Assembly: GCF_013466985.1 (NCBI RefSeq)
Contig: NZ_CP059164.1
Coordinates: 3,109,001-3,173,000, forward strand
Length of the DNA: 64,000 nucleotides
Source: Nocardioides ungokensis
GTDB taxonomy: Bacteria; Actinomycetota; Actinomycetes; Propionibacteriales; Nocardioidaceae
Direction: 5' to 3'
Position 1 is the first letter of the stretch. Each line of letters opens with the position of its first letter. Both the position numbers and the translations under genes were made by a program. The notes below the pieces were generated by a model. The model did no database searches, was not told where the DNA came from, and saw nothing but the letters and a program-made list of their open reading frames with translations. Below are positions 21,206 through 29,416 of the stretch, piece after piece.

Positions 21206-22414
21206 TCAGAGCTCCTGCTGCCCCCAGGGACTGCCGTACTCGGTGAGCAGGTCCAGGAACGGCACCGCGTCGAAGGCCTCGGGACCGAGCACCCCGGCGC
21301 CCTTCCAGGTGCCAGCGGCGAGCAGCTCCAGCGCGACCACGGGGTTGATGGCGGTCTGCCACACCACGCACTGGTGGCCGTACTCCTGCATCGTCCACTC
21401 GTTGTCGACCACGTGGTAGAGGTACGTCGAGCGCGGCGCGCCGTCCTTGTCCTTGCCGGTGACCCAGAGACCCGCACAGGTCTTGCCCCTCATCCGGGGC
21501 CCGACGGTGGCCGGGTCGGGCAGCACCGCCGCGACCACGTCGCGGGGCGACACCTCGACACCCTTGACCCGGACCTTGTCGGTGCGGTCGAGGCCGAGGG
21601 TGTGCAGCACCTTGAGGATGTTGATGAACTCGTCGCCGAGGCCGTACTTGAAGGTGGCCCGCTTGCAGTCGACCCAGCGCGGCATGAGGAGCACCTCCTC
21701 GTGCTCGACGTTGACGCACTCGACGGGCCCGATGCCCTCGGGGAAGTCGAAGACCTCCGGCTCGGAGAACGGCGCCGTCGTGTGCCACTCACCGTCCTGC
21801 CAGACCACAGGCGGGTTGAGGCACTCCTCGATCGTGGTCCACATCGAGAACGACGGCGCGAAGATCTCGTTGCCCTCGTCGTCGGTGACGACCAGGTTGG
21901 CGCCGTCGCGGGTGCCGAGCTCGTCGATCTCGCTGAAGAGGTGGTCGGCGGCGTACCGCGCGAAGACGTCGGAGAGGCCGGGCTCGACGCCGATCCCCAC
22001 CAGGGTGAGGCGACCGGCCGATTCCCATCGCGAGGCGACGGCGAACTGCTCGTCGCCGAGCTTCACCCCCGTCTTCTCGTACGGCGCCTCCGGGTGCGGC
22101 TTCGACAGCGACATCGCCATGTCGAGGTAGTCGGCGCCCGCCTCGAACGCTCCGCCGAAGATCGACATGTTGAACACCGGGTCGACCGCGTTCATCACGT
22201 GGGTGATCGCGTGCTCCCGGCACAGCGCCGAGATCGACTCCGCGGACGAGGCGTCGACCTGCGCGGCGACGTACCGGTCGTCAGCAGCTGCCGCCTTCTC
22301 GGCGCGCACCGGGTCGTAGTCGGCAACCACGATGGTCTCGAAGAAGTCGCGACGCGACGCGATGGCGGCGAAGGCCGCGCCGACGCCTCCGGCGCCGACC
22401 AGCAGGATCCTCAT
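21206..22414 (-). CDS. Saccharopine dehydrogenase-family oxidoreductase
   Basis: A 402-residue NAD(P)-dependent protein. The N-terminal Rossmann motif is ILLVGAGGVGAAFAAIA, followed by VDASSAESISALCREH and HVMNAVDPVFNMSIFGGAFE. The second domain contains LVGIGVEPGLSDVFARYAA. The family includes saccharopine dehydrogenases, lysine 6-dehydrogenase and carboxynorspermidine or homospermidine synthases. The location between a polyamine importer and an aminobutyraldehyde-type dehydrogenase suggests a polyamine- or diamine-related reaction, but the substrate is unknown. The ribosome-binding site AAGGA lies 7 bp before the ATG. It is probably in one transcript with the aldehyde dehydrogenase 120 bp upstream. 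Confidence 0.85.
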   Translation of the reverse strand: MRILLVGAGGVGAAFAAIASRRDFFETIVVADYDPVRAEKAAAADDRYVAAQVDASSAESISALCREHAITHVMNAVDPVFNMSIFGGAFEAGADYLDMAMSLSKPHPEAPYEKTGVKLGDEQFAVASRWESAGRLTLVGIGVEPGLSDVFARYAADHLFSEIDELGTRDGANLVVTDDEGNEIFAPSFSMWTTIEECLNPPVVWQDGEWHTTAPFSEPEVFDFPEGIGPVECVNVEHEEVLLMPRWVDCKRATFKYGLGDEFINILKVLHTLGLDRTDKVRVKGVEVSPRDVVAAVLPDPATVGPRMRGKTCAGLWVTGKDKDGAPRSTYLYHVVDNEWTMQEYGHQCVVWQTAINPVVALELLAAGTWKGAGVLGPEAFDAVPFLDLLTEYGSPWGQQEL

Positions 22415-22534
22415 GTCGTTTCCTTAGACGTCGTCAAACATGGTGGATGGCAAGGCGGAGGAGCGAAGGCGACCTTTGAGGGAAGCGGGTCGTCGAGTGC
22501 CGACAACGCAGGCAGCGTGCCGATATCGCGGCGC

Positions 22535-23965
22535 TCAGCCGATGTAGGACATGACGTGCTTGATGCGGGTGTAGTCCTCGAGCCCGTACATGGACAGGTC
22601 CTTGCCGTAGCCGGAGTGCTTGAAGCCACCGTGCGGCATCTCCGCGACGATCGGGATGTGGGTGTTGATCCACACCGCCCCGAAGTCGAGGTGCTTGGCC
22701 ATCCGCATCGCGCGGCCGTGGTCCTTGGTCCACACCGAGGAGGCCAGGCCGTACTCCACGCCGTTGGCCCAGCGCAGCGCCTCGGCCTCGTCGCTGAACT
22801 TCTGCACGGTGATGACCGGGCCGAAGATCTCGTTCTGGATCTGCTCGTCGTCCTGCCGGAGCCCCGAGAGCACCGTCGCCTCGTAGAAGTAGCCGGACTC
22901 GCCCTGCCGCCGACCGCCGGCCTCGACCCGCGCGTGGTCGGGCAGCCGGTCGACCATGCCGCTGACCCGCTCGAGCTGGTTGGCGTTGTTGAGGGGACCG
23001 AACGCGACGTCCTCGTCGTCGGGCATGCCCGCCTTCGACCCCTTCGCCTGCTCGGTCAGCGCCGCCACGAAGTCGTCGTGGACACCGGGGCCGGCCAGCA
23101 CCCGGGTGGCCGCGGTGCAGTCCTGCCCGGCGTTGAAGTAGCCGGCACCGGCGATGCCCTCGGCCGCGGCCTCGATGTCGGCGTCGTCGAAGACGATCAC
23201 GGGAGCCTTGCCGCCGAGCTCGAGGTGCGCGCGCTTGAGCTGCGCGGCGGCGGAGCCCGCGACCTCCATGCCCGCACGCACCGACCCGGTGATCGCGACC
23301 AGCTGGGGTATGGGGTGCTCGACCACGGCGCGGCCCGTGCTGCGGTCGCCCGTCACCACGTTGAGCACGCCCGGCGGGAGGAACTCCTGGGCGAGCTCGG
23401 CCAGCAGCGTCGACGACGCGGGGGTGGTGTCGGACGGCTTGAGCACGATGCTGTTGCCCGCCGCGAGCGCCGGCGCGATCTTCCAGACCATCATCATCAG
23501 GGGGTAGTTCCAGGGGGTCACCTGACCGACGACACCGATCGGCTCGCGTCGGATGAACGAGGTGTGGTCCTTGAGGTACTCACCCGCGCTGCGACCCTCG
23601 AGCACGCGGGCCGCGCCGGCGAAGAAGCGGATCTGGTCGATCGCCGGGGGCAGCTCCTCGTCGATCGTGAAGCCGATCGGCTTGCCGGTGTCCTTCGACT
23701 CCACGTCGACGAACTCCCGCGACCGCTTCTCGAGGGCGTCCGCGATCTTCAGCAGCGCCTGCTGGCGCTCGCTGGGCGTCGTCTCGCCCCAGGTCTCGAA
23801 GGCGGCCTCGGCCGCCCGGTAGGCCCGGTCCACGTCCTCGGCACCCGACATCGGGGCGGTGGCGTACACCTCCCCCGTGGTCGGGTCGATCACGTCGTAG
23901 GTCTCCCCCGACGCTGCGTCGACGAGCTCGCCGTTGATGACGTTGCGGAACGTCTTGTCAGCCAT
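22535..23965 (-). CDS. Gamma-aminobutyraldehyde dehydrogenase-type aldehyde dehydrogenase
   Basis: A 476-residue NAD(P)-dependent aldehyde dehydrogenase. The cofactor region has [20 protein letters not shown]. The catalytic Glu lies in [19 protein letters not shown] (near residue 250) and the nucleophile Cys in [17 protein letters not shown] (near 285). The C-terminal segment [20 protein letters not shown] is typical of the aminobutyraldehyde/betaine-aldehyde group. It would oxidise 4-aminobutanal to GABA, linking the putrescine transaminase and GabT in this cluster. The ATG at 23965 starts [20 protein letters not shown]; a longer in-frame start is rejected. Two words like those beside the Lrp gene lie 50-90 bp upstream. 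Confidence 0.9.
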   Translation of the reverse strand: MADKTFRNVINGELVDAASGETYDVIDPTTGEVYATAPMSGAEDVDRAYRAAEAAFETWGETTPSERQQALLKIADALEKRSREFVDVESKDTGKPIGFTIDEELPPAIDQIRFFAGAARVLEGRSAGEYLKDHTSFIRREPIGVVGQVTPWNYPLMMMVWKIAPALAAGNSIVLKPSDTTPASSTLLAELAQEFLPPGVLNVVTGDRSTGRAVVEHPIPQLVAITGSVRAGMEVAGSAAAQLKRAHLELGGKAPVIVFDDADIEAAAEGIAGAGYFNAGQDCTAATRVLAGPGVHDDFVAALTEQAKGSKAGMPDDEDVAFGPLNNANQLERVSGMVDRLPDHARVEAGGRRQGESGYFYEATVLSGLRQDDEQIQNEIFGPVITVQKFSDEAEALRWANGVEYGLASSVWTKDHGRAMRMAKHLDFGAVWINTHIPIVAEMPHGGFKHSGYGKDLSMYGLEDYTRIKHVMSYIG

Positions 23966-24013
23966 GTGTCCGGCCCTCCGGGTCTTGTCAGCGGTGGTCG
24001 TGAGCCTAGCCAT

Positions 24014-24065
24014 CCCGCAACGGAATCTGTAGGGGCGCATGCCCTCCAGGGACGGATTTCGTCAT
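24014..24065 (-). promoter_or_regulatory. Candidate operator words upstream of the aldehyde dehydrogenase gene
   Basis: GCAACGGAATCTG (24017-24029) and, on the opposite strand, GACGAAATCC (24054-24063) lie 50-95 bp upstream of the dehydrogenase start. Both resemble GCAACGAAATCC and GACGAAATCC found in the divergent promoter region of the Lrp-like regulator and importer set 2. Regulation by that Lrp protein is inferred from the shared word only. Confidence 0.4.
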
Positions 24066-24075
24066 TGTGGGCTAC

Positions 24076-25737
24076 TCACGCTTCGAAGACCGGCACTCCG
24101 TCGACCCACGTCGACACGACCCCGGCCGCGCCGATCTCGCCGACCTCACCCGCGAACGGGTCCCGGTCGAGGACCACGAGGTCGGCCACGGCCCCGGGGG
24201 CCAGCACCCCGGCGTCGTCGCGGTGGTTCACCCACGCCGAGCCCGAGGTGTACGCCGCGAACGCGGTCGCGAGGTCGAGCGCCTGTCCGGGGAGGAACGG
24301 GACCTCGCCGGCCGGCCCGGGTTCGTCGTACGCCGTGCGGTTGACCGCGACGTGGAGGGCGGCGAGCGGGTCGGGCGTGCTGACCGGCCAGTCGCTGCCG
24401 GCGACGAGCCGGGCGCCGGCCCGGTGCAGGTCGCCGAACGGGTACTGCCAGCCGGCGCGCTCCTCGCCCAGCACGGGCAGGGTCAGCTCGGTCATCTGGT
24501 CGTCCAGGCACGCCCACAGCGCCTGCATGTTCGCGGCCACGCCGAGGCCCGCGAACCGTCGTACGTCCTCGGGGTGGACGACCTGGAGGTGGGCGACGTG
24601 GTGGCGGAGGTCCCGCCCGTCGCCGGCCGCCGCGGACTCGAAGGCATCCAGCGCCTCCCGCACGCCGCGGTCCCCGATCGCGTGCACGTGCACCTGGAAG
24701 TCCGCTTCGGCCAGCGCGGCGACGTACTCCCCCAGCGCGGCGGGGTCGACGAACGAGAGGCCGGTGTTGGAGGTGGCGTGGCCGCAGCGGTCGAGGTACG
24801 GCGCGATCAGGGCCGCGGTGCCGTTCTCCGCCACGCCGTCCTGCATGATCTTCACGCTGGTGGCCCGGAAGCGGCCGCGGGTGAGCTCGGCCCGACGGGA
24901 GACGAGCTCGGCGACCTGCTCGACACCCCGGTCCCGGTCCCACCACAGGGCGCCCACCACGTGCGCGGTGAGGTCGCCGGCGAGAGCGGCCCGCAGGTAC
25001 GTCGGGCCGGGGTCGTCCATCCCGGCGTAGCTGCCGATGATCGCGTCCTGCCAGCCCGTGACCCCGACCGAGTGCAGGTAGGCCTGGCCGGCCAGGAGCG
25101 CGGCGTAGTACTCCTCGTCGCCGGTCTCCGGGAGGTGCCGGGCGACCGCGTGCATGGCCGCCTCGTGGAGGGTGCCGGAGGGGCGGCCGTCCGCGTCGCG
25201 CTCGAACCGGCCGTGCGGCGGGTTGGGCGTGTGCGCGTCGACGCCGGCGATCTCGAGGGCACGGGTGTTGACCCAGGCCCCGTGGTGGTCGCGGTTGGGC
25301 AGGAAGACCGGCCGGTCCGGGACGACGGCGTCGAGGTCGGCCGCGGTCGGGATGCCACCGGGGAACGCCGCCATCGCCCACCCGCCGCCGAGGATCCAGG
25401 GCAGGTCCGGGTGCTCCCGTGCGTAGGAGGCGACCCGGTGCAGGTAGTCCTCCCGCGTGCGTCCCTCGGAGAGGTCGCACCGGACCCGCTCCAGACCGCC
25501 CTGGACGGTGTGGACGTGGGCGTCCACGAAGCCCGGGGCGACCAGGCCACCCTGCAGGTCCACGTGGGTGGCGCCGGTCGTGCCGGCCGGCCAGGTGCGG
25601 TCGAGGTCGTCGAGGTCGTCCCCGGTCAGCACCGCCAGCACCCGGCCGTCGCGCACGACGACCGCTCCGGGCCCGGCGTACGCGTGACCGTCGAAGACCG
25701 CTCCGTTGCGCAGCACCACCGTCGGCATGCGCGCCAT
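24076..25737 (-). CDS. Amidohydrolase-superfamily protein (YtcJ-like)
   Basis: A 553-residue metal-dependent hydrolase. The composite-barrel N-terminus (VVLRNGAVFDGHAYAGPGAV) leads to the metal motif GFVDAHVHTVQGG. Later motifs are VKIMQDGVAENG (candidate carboxylated Lys), HVHAIGDRGVREALDAFE, HHVAHLQVVHPEDVRRFAGL and VAGSDWPVSTPDPL (metal Asp). The pattern is that of the Amidohydro_3/YtcJ group, whose substrates are mostly unknown; N-acyl or cyclic amides are typical. Placement between the aldehyde dehydrogenase and a divergent aminotransferase suggests a role in amide or lactam forms of polyamine intermediates, which is only a hypothesis. Confidence 0.87.
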   Translation of the reverse strand: MARMPTVVLRNGAVFDGHAYAGPGAVVVRDGRVLAVLTGDDLDDLDRTWPAGTTGATHVDLQGGLVAPGFVDAHVHTVQGGLERVRCDLSEGRTREDYLHRVASYAREHPDLPWILGGGWAMAAFPGGIPTAADLDAVVPDRPVFLPNRDHHGAWVNTRALEIAGVDAHTPNPPHGRFERDADGRPSGTLHEAAMHAVARHLPETGDEEYYAALLAGQAYLHSVGVTGWQDAIIGSYAGMDDPGPTYLRAALAGDLTAHVVGALWWDRDRGVEQVAELVSRRAELTRGRFRATSVKIMQDGVAENGTAALIAPYLDRCGHATSNTGLSFVDPAALGEYVAALAEADFQVHVHAIGDRGVREALDAFESAAAGDGRDLRHHVAHLQVVHPEDVRRFAGLGVAANMQALWACLDDQMTELTLPVLGEERAGWQYPFGDLHRAGARLVAGSDWPVSTPDPLAALHVAVNRTAYDEPGPAGEVPFLPGQALDLATAFAAYTSGSAWVNHRDDAGVLAPGAVADLVVLDRDPFAGEVGEIGAAGVVSTWVDGVPVFEA

Positions 25738-25862
25738 TCAAACAGGACCGGCCCCTCAGGTCACCCCGCAAGTGGGCATTTCGCTTCGGATTCCGCACTT
25801 CTCAGCCCAATTGACCACGGATTCACTTGCCCAACCGGCCGTCATTGACCACGATGGGGGGT
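25738..25862. promoter_or_regulatory. Divergent promoter region with tandem imperfect repeat
   Basis: This 125-bp gap separates the amidohydrolase and aminotransferase starts. Two imperfect direct copies occur at 25787-25819 and 25818-25853. Each contains CGGATTC, then CACTT, then GCCCAA, and ends in ATTGACCACG. The region is AT-rich compared with its surroundings. The repeats may be activator or repressor sites; the second copy ends one base before the possible ATG at 25854. Confidence 0.45.
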
Positions 25863-27245
25863 ATGCACCCGGACTACGACCACCTGCAGCAGGCCGCCAA
25901 GGACCACCTGTGGATGCACTTCACGCGCCACTCCACCTACGAGAACTCGGACGTGCCCGTCATCGTCCGGGGCGAGGGCGCCTACATCTGGGACGCCCAG
26001 GGAAAGCGCTACCTCGACGGGCTGGCCGGGCTGTTCGTCTCGCAGCTCGGGCACGGGCGGGCCGAGCTCGCCGACGCGGCCGCGAAGCAGGCCCGCGAGC
26101 TGGCGTTCATGCCGCTGTGGTCCTACGCGCACCCGACGGCGATCGAGCTCGCCGAGCGGGTCGCCCGCTACGCGCCGGGCGACCTGAACCGCGTCTTCTT
26201 CACCACCGGTGGTGGTGAGGCGGTCGAGAGCGCCTGGAAGCTGGCCAAGCAGTTCTTCAAGATGACCGGCAAGCCCACCAAGCACAAGGTGATCAGCCGG
26301 GCGATCGCCTACCACGGCACCCCGCAGGGGGCGCTGTCGATCACCGGCCTGCCCGGGATGAAGGCGCCGTTCGAGCCGCTGGTGCCCTCGACGTTCCGGG
26401 TCCCGAACACGAACTTCTACCGGTCCGAGGAGACCTCCTACCTAGGCCCCCACGACGAGCACGCGTTCGGCCAGTGGGCCGCCAACCGGATCGCGGAGGC
26501 GATCGAGTTCGAGGGCCCCGAGACCGTCGCGGCGGTCTTCCTCGAGCCGGTGCAGAACTCCGGCGGCTGCTTCCCGCCGCCCCCCGGCTACTTCCAGCGG
26601 GTGCGCGAGATCTGCGACGAGTACGACGTGCTGCTGGTCTCCGACGAGGTCATCTGCGCCTTCGGGCGCCTGGGCCACATGTTCGGCGCGGAGCGCTACG
26701 GCTACCAGCCCGACATCATCACCTGCGCCAAGGGGCTCACCTCGGGATACTCCCCGCTGGGCGCGATGATCGCCAGCGACCGCCTGACGGAGCCCTTCCT
26801 GACCGGGCACGAGTCGTTCGCCCACGGCTACACCTTCGGCGGCCACCCGGTCTCGACCGCGGTCGCGATGGCCAACCTCGACATCTTCGAGAACGAGAAG
26901 GTCAACGAGCACGTCCGCGCCACCGAGGGCGCCTTCCGCGCGACCCTGGAGAAGCTGAACGACCTCCCGATCGTCGGCGACGTGCGTGGCGACGGCTACT
27001 TCTACGGGATCGAGCTCGTCAAGGACAAGGCCACCAAGGAGACCTTCGACGAGGCCGAGTCCGAGAAGCTGCTGCGCGGCTTCCTGTCCAAGGCGCTCTT
27101 CGACGAGGGCCTCTACTGCCGCGCCGACGACCGCGGCGACCCGGTCGTCCAGCTGGCTCCCCCGCTCATCTGCGACCAGGAGCACTTCGACGAGATCGAG
27201 CAGATCCTCCGGGTGGTGCTCGACAAGGCCTACTCGCTGCTCTGA
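25863..27245 (+). CDS. Putrescine/polyamine-type class III aminotransferase
   Basis: A PLP-dependent aminotransferase of about 460 residues. It begins HPDYDHLQQAAKDHLWMHFT and carries FTTGGGEAVESAWKLAKQFF, AIAYHGTPQGALSITG, VLLVSDEVICAFGRLGHMFG, and the PLP-lysine segment IITCAKGLTSGYSPLGAMIA. It resembles SpuC-like putrescine:pyruvate and omega-amino acid transaminases more than GABA transaminase. It would yield 4-aminobutanal, the substrate of the nearby dehydrogenase. The ATG at 25863 is chosen; ATG at 25854 or an earlier in-frame codon at 25827 are alternatives, and none has a strong Shine-Dalgarno. It is followed by the 133-bp repeat array. Confidence 0.9.
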   Translation: MHPDYDHLQQAAKDHLWMHFTRHSTYENSDVPVIVRGEGAYIWDAQGKRYLDGLAGLFVSQLGHGRAELADAAAKQARELAFMPLWSYAHPTAIELAERVARYAPGDLNRVFFTTGGGEAVESAWKLAKQFFKMTGKPTKHKVISRAIAYHGTPQGALSITGLPGMKAPFEPLVPSTFRVPNTNFYRSEETSYLGPHDEHAFGQWAANRIAEAIEFEGPETVAAVFLEPVQNSGGCFPPPPGYFQRVREICDEYDVLLVSDEVICAFGRLGHMFGAERYGYQPDIITCAKGLTSGYSPLGAMIASDRLTEPFLTGHESFAHGYTFGGHPVSTAVAMANLDIFENEKVNEHVRATEGAFRATLEKLNDLPIVGDVRGDGYFYGIELVKDKATKETFDEAESEKLLRGFLSKALFDEGLYCRADDRGDPVVQLAPPLICDQEHFDEIEQILRVVLDKAYSLL

Positions 27246-27350
27246 CCCGGCGACCCGCCGTACCGGCCCCGCAGCCCGTTCCGGTTGCGGGGCTCGGTCG
27301 TGCATGGGCCCGGGCACGCGGACAGATCCGGCCTTCGACGGGCCCCGAGG

Positions 27351-27701
27351 TTGTCGGCCAGGTCCGGTGCTTGTCGGCCGTTGCACTGGCCGACAAGCGC
27401 AGGAGTCACCGGCCAGCCGGGGAGTCCTGCAGCCGGCGCCGACGGGTGGCCCTGTACGGCGGATCTGCCCTCGAGCAGCCAGCTTGTCGGCCAGGTCTGG
27501 TGCTTGTCGGCCGTTGCACTGGCCGACAACCGCAGGAGTCACCGGCCAGCCGGGGAGTCCTGCAGCCGACGCGGTCCGGTGGCCCTGTACGGCGGATCTG
27601 TCCTCGAGCAGCCAGCTTGTCGGCCAGGTCTGGTGCTTGTCGGCCGTTGCACTGGCCGACAAGCGCAGGAGTCACCGGCCAGCCGGGGAGTCCTGCAGTC
27701 G
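27351..27701. repeat. Tandem 133-bp structured repeat, two full copies and one partial
   Basis: Copies start at 27351, 27484 and 27617, giving an exact 133-bp period; the third is cut after about 85 bp. Each unit has TTGTCGGCC twice, 20 bp apart. The second forms a hairpin with CTTGTCGGCC and GGCCGACAAG arms (10 bp) around an 8-base loop; copy 2 loses the last pair. A second hairpin follows, CAGGAGTCACCGGC pairing with GCCGGGGAGTCCTG with two mismatches. Copies 1 and 2 differ at only about ten positions, mostly in the linker. The period is not a multiple of three and no ORF is conserved, so it is noncoding. It fills a convergent gap and ends just before the importer stop codon, so bidirectional termination is one possible role. 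Confidence 0.9.
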
Positions 27702-27709
27702 GCGGCCGG

Positions 27710-28555
27710 TCAGGAGGCGCGCTGCACGGCGAGGTCCTCGGCGACGGTGGGGGCGGTGAGGCCCTTGGCACGTTGCCGGTTGCGCAGCTCCCCCGCGAGC
27801 ACGATCGCGATCGAGATCAGGAACATCACGGTGCCGACGACGTTGACCTGCATCGGCACCCCGCGCTGGGCGACACCCCAGACGTACATCGGGAAGGTCG
27901 TGGTGTTGCCGGCGTTGAGGTTGGTGATGATGAAGTCGTCGAAGGAGAGCGAGAAGCTCAGCAGCGCGGCGCCGAGGATGCCCGGGAACACCAGCGGGAA
28001 GGTCACCCGCCAGAACGTCTGGGACGGCGTCGCATAGAGATCCATGGCGGCCTGTTCCAGGTTGTCGTCGAGGCCGGCCAGCCGGGCCCGGACGGTGACC
28101 ACCACGAAGGACAGGCAGAACATGATGTGCGCGACCAGGATCGTCCAGAAGCCCAGCTGACCACCGAGGCCCGAGGCGACGAAGAGCGCCAGCAGCGAGG
28201 ACCCCATCACGATCTCCGGCGAGGCCATCGGCAGGAAGATCAGCAGGTTGGACGCGGAGCGCCCCGCGAAGTCGTGACGGACCAGGGCGAACGCCGCCAA
28301 GGTGCCCAGGATCGTGGCCACGATCGTGGCGGCCAACCCGATCTCGATGCTGCGGCCGAGCGCCTGGCACATGCTCGGGTCCTCGCAGGGGTTGAGCCAG
28401 TTGTGCATGGTGAAGCCGTCGAAGCGGTAGATCAGCCGGCTCTGCGGGGCGTTGAAGCTCATCAGGACCACGACCGCGATCGGGATGAACGTGTAGGCGA
28501 GAACCAGCAGGCCCAGCATCAGGACCAGGTGGTCGCGGATCCAGCGTCCGGTCAC
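27710..28555 (-). CDS. Polyamine-type ABC transporter permease, PotC-like (set 2)
   Basis: A 281-residue permease with about six transmembrane helices. The EAA loop LEQAAMDLYATPSQTFWRVT and the segment SFSLSFDDFIITNLNAG are typical of PotC/PotI. The GTG start overlaps the PotB-like stop by four bases. It is the last gene of the second importer operon (potD-potA-potB-potC order), and the 133-bp repeats begin within ten bases of its stop. Substrate is inferred from context; a different specificity from set 1 is likely, since both sets are complete. Confidence 0.88.
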   Translation of the reverse strand: MTGRWIRDHLVLMLGLLVLAYTFIPIAVVVLMSFNAPQSRLIYRFDGFTMHNWLNPCEDPSMCQALGRSIEIGLAATIVATILGTLAAFALVRHDFAGRSASNLLIFLPMASPEIVMGSSLLALFVASGLGGQLGFWTILVAHIMFCLSFVVVTVRARLAGLDDNLEQAAMDLYATPSQTFWRVTFPLVFPGILGAALLSFSLSFDDFIITNLNAGNTTTFPMYVWGVAQRGVPMQVNVVGTVMFLISIAIVLAGELRNRQRAKGLTAPTVAEDLAVQRAS

Positions 28556-29412
28556 AGCAGCTCCTCCGTCCCTGCGCGGCGGATGTAGACCAGCACCATG
28601 GCGACGATCAGCACCATCAGGATCATCGACAGCGCGGCCGCGGCCGGGTAGTCGTTCGCGTCGGTGAACAGGCTCTGGATCACGCTGCCGACCATGCGCT
28701 GGTTGGGGCTGCCGAGGAGCTGGGCGTTGATGAAGTCACCGACGGCCGGGATGAACGTCAGCAGCGTTCCGGAGACCACGCCGGGCAGCGACAGCGGCCA
28801 GGTGACCTTGAAGAAGCCCACGACCGGGTTGGCGTAGAGATCGCCCGACGCCTCGATCAGGCGGTGGTCGATCTTGTCGATGCTGGCGAAGAGCGGGAGC
28901 ACCATGAACGGCAGGAAGTTGTAGGTCAGACCGGCGATGACGGCCACCGGCGTCGCCAGCAGCCGGCCGTCGGGACCGAGCAGGTGCACGGCCTGCAGGG
29001 TGTTCACCACGATGCCGTCGTCGGCCAGGATCAGCTTCCAGGACAGCGTCCGCACCAGGAAGCTGGTGAAGAACGGGGCGATGACCAGGACGAGCAGGAG
29101 GTTCTTCCAGCGCCCGGCCTTGAACGCGATCGCGTAGGCGAGGACGTAGCCGAGCAGCAGGCACAGCAACGTGGCCACGCCACCGTAGATCAGGGACCGG
29201 ACCAGCGGCTGCCAGTAGTCCTGGAGCGCGTGCGTGTAGTTGCTCCACTCGTAGGTCATCTGGTAGCCGCGGAAGTCCGAGCCCGACGGGTCGTACAGAC
29301 TCGTCGCCAGCAGCGAGTAGAACGGCACCACGAAGAACAGCACCAGCCACAGCGCGGCGGGGATGAGCAGCAGGTAGCCGACCGCTCCCCGTCGGCGCTG
29401 GAAGTCGCTCAT
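28552..29412 (-). CDS. Polyamine-type ABC transporter permease, PotB-like (set 2)
   Basis: A 286-residue permease with an Arg-rich N-terminus (SDFQRRRGAVGYLLLIPAAL) and about six membrane helices. The EAA-type loop LIEASGDLYANPVVGFFKVT and the segment IPAVGDFINAQLLGSPNQ match PotB/PotH. The ATG at 29412 is preferred over an in-frame codon ten residues earlier because it starts directly before the positively charged leader. It sits 4 bp after the ATPase gene. The pair with the PotC-like protein forms the channel. Confidence 0.88.
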   Translation of the reverse strand: MSDFQRRRGAVGYLLLIPAALWLVLFFVVPFYSLLATSLYDPSGSDFRGYQMTYEWSNYTHALQDYWQPLVRSLIYGGVATLLCLLLGYVLAYAIAFKAGRWKNLLLVLVIAPFFTSFLVRTLSWKLILADDGIVVNTLQAVHLLGPDGRLLATPVAVIAGLTYNFLPFMVLPLFASIDKIDHRLIEASGDLYANPVVGFFKVTWPLSLPGVVSGTLLTFIPAVGDFINAQLLGSPNQRMVGSVIQSLFTDANDYPAAAALSMILMVLIVAMVLVYIRRAGTEELL

Positions 29413-29416
29413 CGCG

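Noticed and set aside
21137..25030. A 1297-codon open frame on the plus strand
   Set aside because: It runs antisense to the saccharopine-dehydrogenase-like, aldehyde dehydrogenase and amidohydrolase genes, all with clear catalytic motifs. It is a mirror effect of GC3 bias and has no recognisable domain.
26442..27662. A minus-strand frame with repeated peptide segments over the 133-bp array
   Set aside because: The repeat period is not divisible by three, so the frame changes at each copy, and the rest is antisense to the aminotransferase. It is not a repeat protein.
27351..27701. CRISPR array
   Set aside because: The unit is 133 bp with near-identical linkers rather than short repeats with unique spacers, and there are no cas genes.
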